Assembly: GCF_032362555.1 (NCBI RefSeq)
Contig: NC_083507.1
Span: 9,303,001 to 9,367,000, forward strand
Source: Amyelois transitella
Taxonomy: Eukaryota > Arthropoda > Insecta > Lepidoptera > Pyralidae
DNA: 64,000 nucleotides
Direction: 5' to 3'
Shown here: piece by piece, positions 62,601 through 64,000 of the stretch
Layout: each line of letters starts with the position of its first letter
How positions within the stretch are numbered: position 1 is the stretch's first letter
The notes under the pieces: model-generated
What the model saw: the letters and a program-made list of their open reading frames with translations, nothing else
Told to the model about the DNA's origin: nothing
The model's database searches: none
Made by a program: the position numbers and the translations under genes

Positions 62601-63066
62601 GGTTCTCAAGAGCAGTGCTATTAAATATAATTTTTAAATATAATACAGGTATTCAAACATCAAAACAAACACTTCGTCTTTTGATAGAAAATGCCATAGG
62701 GAGTGTACTTATGGCATAAAGTTTTACTCTTTACAAAAATTCGATTAGATTACACAAATTTTGCATCAAAACTTCGGGCTGGTGTTAAAATTTTGCAAAT
62801 ACAACAGTTATTACTCACTCTCCAACAGTCTTTCCATTCCAGCAGTTGTCAGTTCCGGAGACTGCAAAGTCCTGTTCTTCACAAATCTCATCAGCTAACC
62901 CGTAGAACAGCTTCTTTCGTTCTGCCAGCGAGGCGGTGAACTCCAAGATGGTGGCATCTGGTGGAGGCACGGTGAAGTCATTCCGTCGAGGGGTGGGGGT
63001 AGTAGGAGAGAGGGGGGAGCTCAGTTCCGCGTCAGTCATCGCGGCGGGTCCACACTCTTGTCGCAC
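59619..63066 (-). CDS. dally: Glypican, Dally type: C-terminal exons (partial, 5' part off the window)
   Basis: Dally is a GPI-anchored heparan sulfate proteoglycan and a co-receptor for Dpp, Wg and other morphogens. Four exons, all GT/AG: complement(62819..63066), (61560..61692), (60164..60326) and (59619..59752), encoding the last 225 residues. The first has VRQECGP, FYGLADEICEEQ and the glypican Cys motif DNCWNGKTVGE, running into YTKP across the splice. The second has SDQKYNPEVETEVTE, close to fly Dally as I recall it. The third carries Ser-Gly attachment sites in acidic context (EDGSGSG, EGSGEGSG). The last ends in a hydrophobic GPI signal (AVLSVTLLTLLRS). The WNG...G-Y-T pattern favours Dally over Dally-like; the alternative is dlp. 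N-terminal exons must lie beyond 64000. Confidence 0.88.
59815..59945 (-). repeat. Retroelement-type repeat (family D) in a dally intron
   Basis: It contains ATGGTTGAATCCTCACCCCT, GAGGAGGCCGGCGATC, TCATGATTCTAGATTGGGTA and AGTCAGGATATTCACGA, related to the motifs at 10905-11125 but in the opposite orientation. Confidence 0.5.
59939..60031. repeat. AT-rich inverted repeat in a dally intron
   Basis: GATTTATAATGTTTTCAT at 59939-59956 and ATGAAAATATTATAAATC at 60014-60031 pair over 18 bp with one mismatch. The spacer is a TTTATAT-type near-tandem run. Confidence 0.6.
61012..61336 (-). mobile_element. 5'-truncated non-LTR retrotransposon with 13-bp target duplication, in a dally intron
   Basis: It is the same family as 4172-4690. 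The minus strand reads GAAAAGGGTATGTTGAGATG, AAGTGTGGAGGGAAAGGTCG, CCTGGTGAAGGGTCAGGTCA, AGTGCCTGAAACCGCC, GGAAAGAGGCGTGAGTTTAT. TATTCCGCCCATA occurs at 60999-61011 and again at 61337-61349, an exact 13-bp duplication of the target. It lies in the intron between the second and third visible dally exons. Confidence 0.9.
62581..62622. repeat. 20-bp-arm inverted repeat with 2-base spacer, dally intron
   Basis: AATAGCTCTGCTCTTGAGAA and TTCTCAAGAGCAGTGCTATT pair with one mismatch across a GG spacer. It lies between the first and second visible dally exons. Confidence 0.8.
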
Positions 63067-64000
63067 CTGTGGGCAAGCAGATTTTTGTTGTTGTTTATTT
63101 GTAAACTCTTTATTACACATTTATATATTGTAATAAAAATAAATATAATACTATATGAAACAGTCATTGGAATAAGTAGAATATGTACAACGGCGGACTT
63201 ATCCCAATCAGGATTTCTTCCAGTCAACCAAAATAAAAAGGAAAATCTACAATCAAAGATGCAGCGCACATTGTCATTTAAACAAACCTTACTTAGGCCT
63301 TACTTAGGGACTGAAAAGCAATTTGGATATTTTAAAGGAGTGAAGGTAGCAGCATAAACAGCGGTATAATATATGAAAGGAATATTTCACCTAATGGGAA
63401 ATTACTTGGTCAGAGTGTGGAGTAAATTTGATCGCACCTCAATATGACAGATATTTATGATCTTAAAGCTTTAAAAGTAATTTTTATTAGCATATTTTAT
63501 GCGGTTTATGAGGTTTAACTAATTTGGATTTATAAACGAGTGTTTACCCAGTATGTATTTTTATAGCTAAAATTATGCAAACTTATCATTACAGTATTGC
63601 CATGTTCACGCATTTATTTAAATAAATAGTCAGTTCAGAGTTGTAATTTTATTATTTCAAGAAAAACATTAAAAGGAACTTTGGATTAAATTATTTCTTT
63701 CATCAATTGATATATGTATGTGTGTATAAACTAATTTTACACAGACATTAAGTAAAAGCAATTTAAACACCATTGTTAGAGCCGTCTGACACCATATCTC
63801 ATTACGGCGCCGCATCCTCAGAAACAGGTAAGAGCCATCATGTCCAGGGACAAAAACAATGGATGCAATCACGCGCAGATGAAGATAAATTGCAGGCGGT
63901 GCGATGCTCATCTCGTTTGTCAGCCATCAGCTATCATCAGGGCTTGGAATCCGCGCGGAAATAGCGAGAAGAACTCGTGCTCGTAAAATACTGACAGAAC
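63067..64000. other. Dally intron or upstream sequence to the window edge
   Basis: No confident exon is seen. A short plus-strand segment (63781-63829) ends in a consensus donor ACAG/GTAAGAG and is noted as a finding. The GC-richer 63780-64000 segment is open only in short frames. Confidence 0.4.

Noticed and set aside
63920-63998. Minus-strand frame containing EFFSLFPRGFQALM, reminiscent of the glypican FF..LFP segment
   Set aside because: The frame hits a stop before any GT donor, so it cannot be a dally coding exon; the resemblance is too short.

Overview
The window is nuclear DNA from an insect, almost certainly a moth or butterfly. It is AT-rich, the genes are compact, and it carries repeat families typical of Lepidoptera: short Helitrons ending in CTAG/T, an abundant SINE ending in ...GGGAACCACACGGC, 5'-truncated non-LTR retrotransposons, and piggyBac- and pogo-type DNA transposons. 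The species cannot be told from the sequence.

Layout. Bases 1-247 hold the C-terminal end of an unidentified Ser-rich protein (+). From 2.7 to 12.4 kb there is a compact cluster: a HIG1-domain gene (-), a beta-carbonic anhydrase (five exons, -), a PP2A activator PTPA (+), and a second HIG1-domain gene (-) with the same intron position as the first. A 1.3-kb piggyBac deletion derivative, bounded by TTAA, lies at 14.4-15.7 kb. RagA/B (seven exons, -) and HBS1 (one exon, +) form a head-to-head pair at 17.4-23.1 kb. A gene-poor stretch follows (23.1-59.6 kb). The only convincing protein gene in it is a 695-aa pogo/Tigger-type transposase, inside a 3.35-kb element with TA target duplications and about ten copies of a 15-bp subterminal motif. 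The window ends with the last four exons of a glypican, most likely dally (-). These include the glycosaminoglycan attachment region and the GPI signal; the 5' part lies beyond base 64000.

Biology. Three housekeeping themes sit side by side: mitochondrial or respiratory function (HIG1 pair, beta-carbonic anhydrase), phosphatase and nutrient signalling (PTPA, RagA/B to TORC1), and ribosome rescue (HBS1 with Pelota). Dally is a developmental co-receptor, and the large repeat-rich, gene-poor flank on its 3' side is compatible with long-range regulation, though the sequence does not show this.

The most unusual items are the intact pogo-type element with its repeated TTCGTACA motif, the piggyBac derivative whose retained splice sites would join a start codon to a catalytic-core-less C terminus, and a palindromic minisatellite that supplies the stop codon and last residues of RagA. 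All exon boundaries were placed by eye from reading frame, GT/AG sites and family knowledge.
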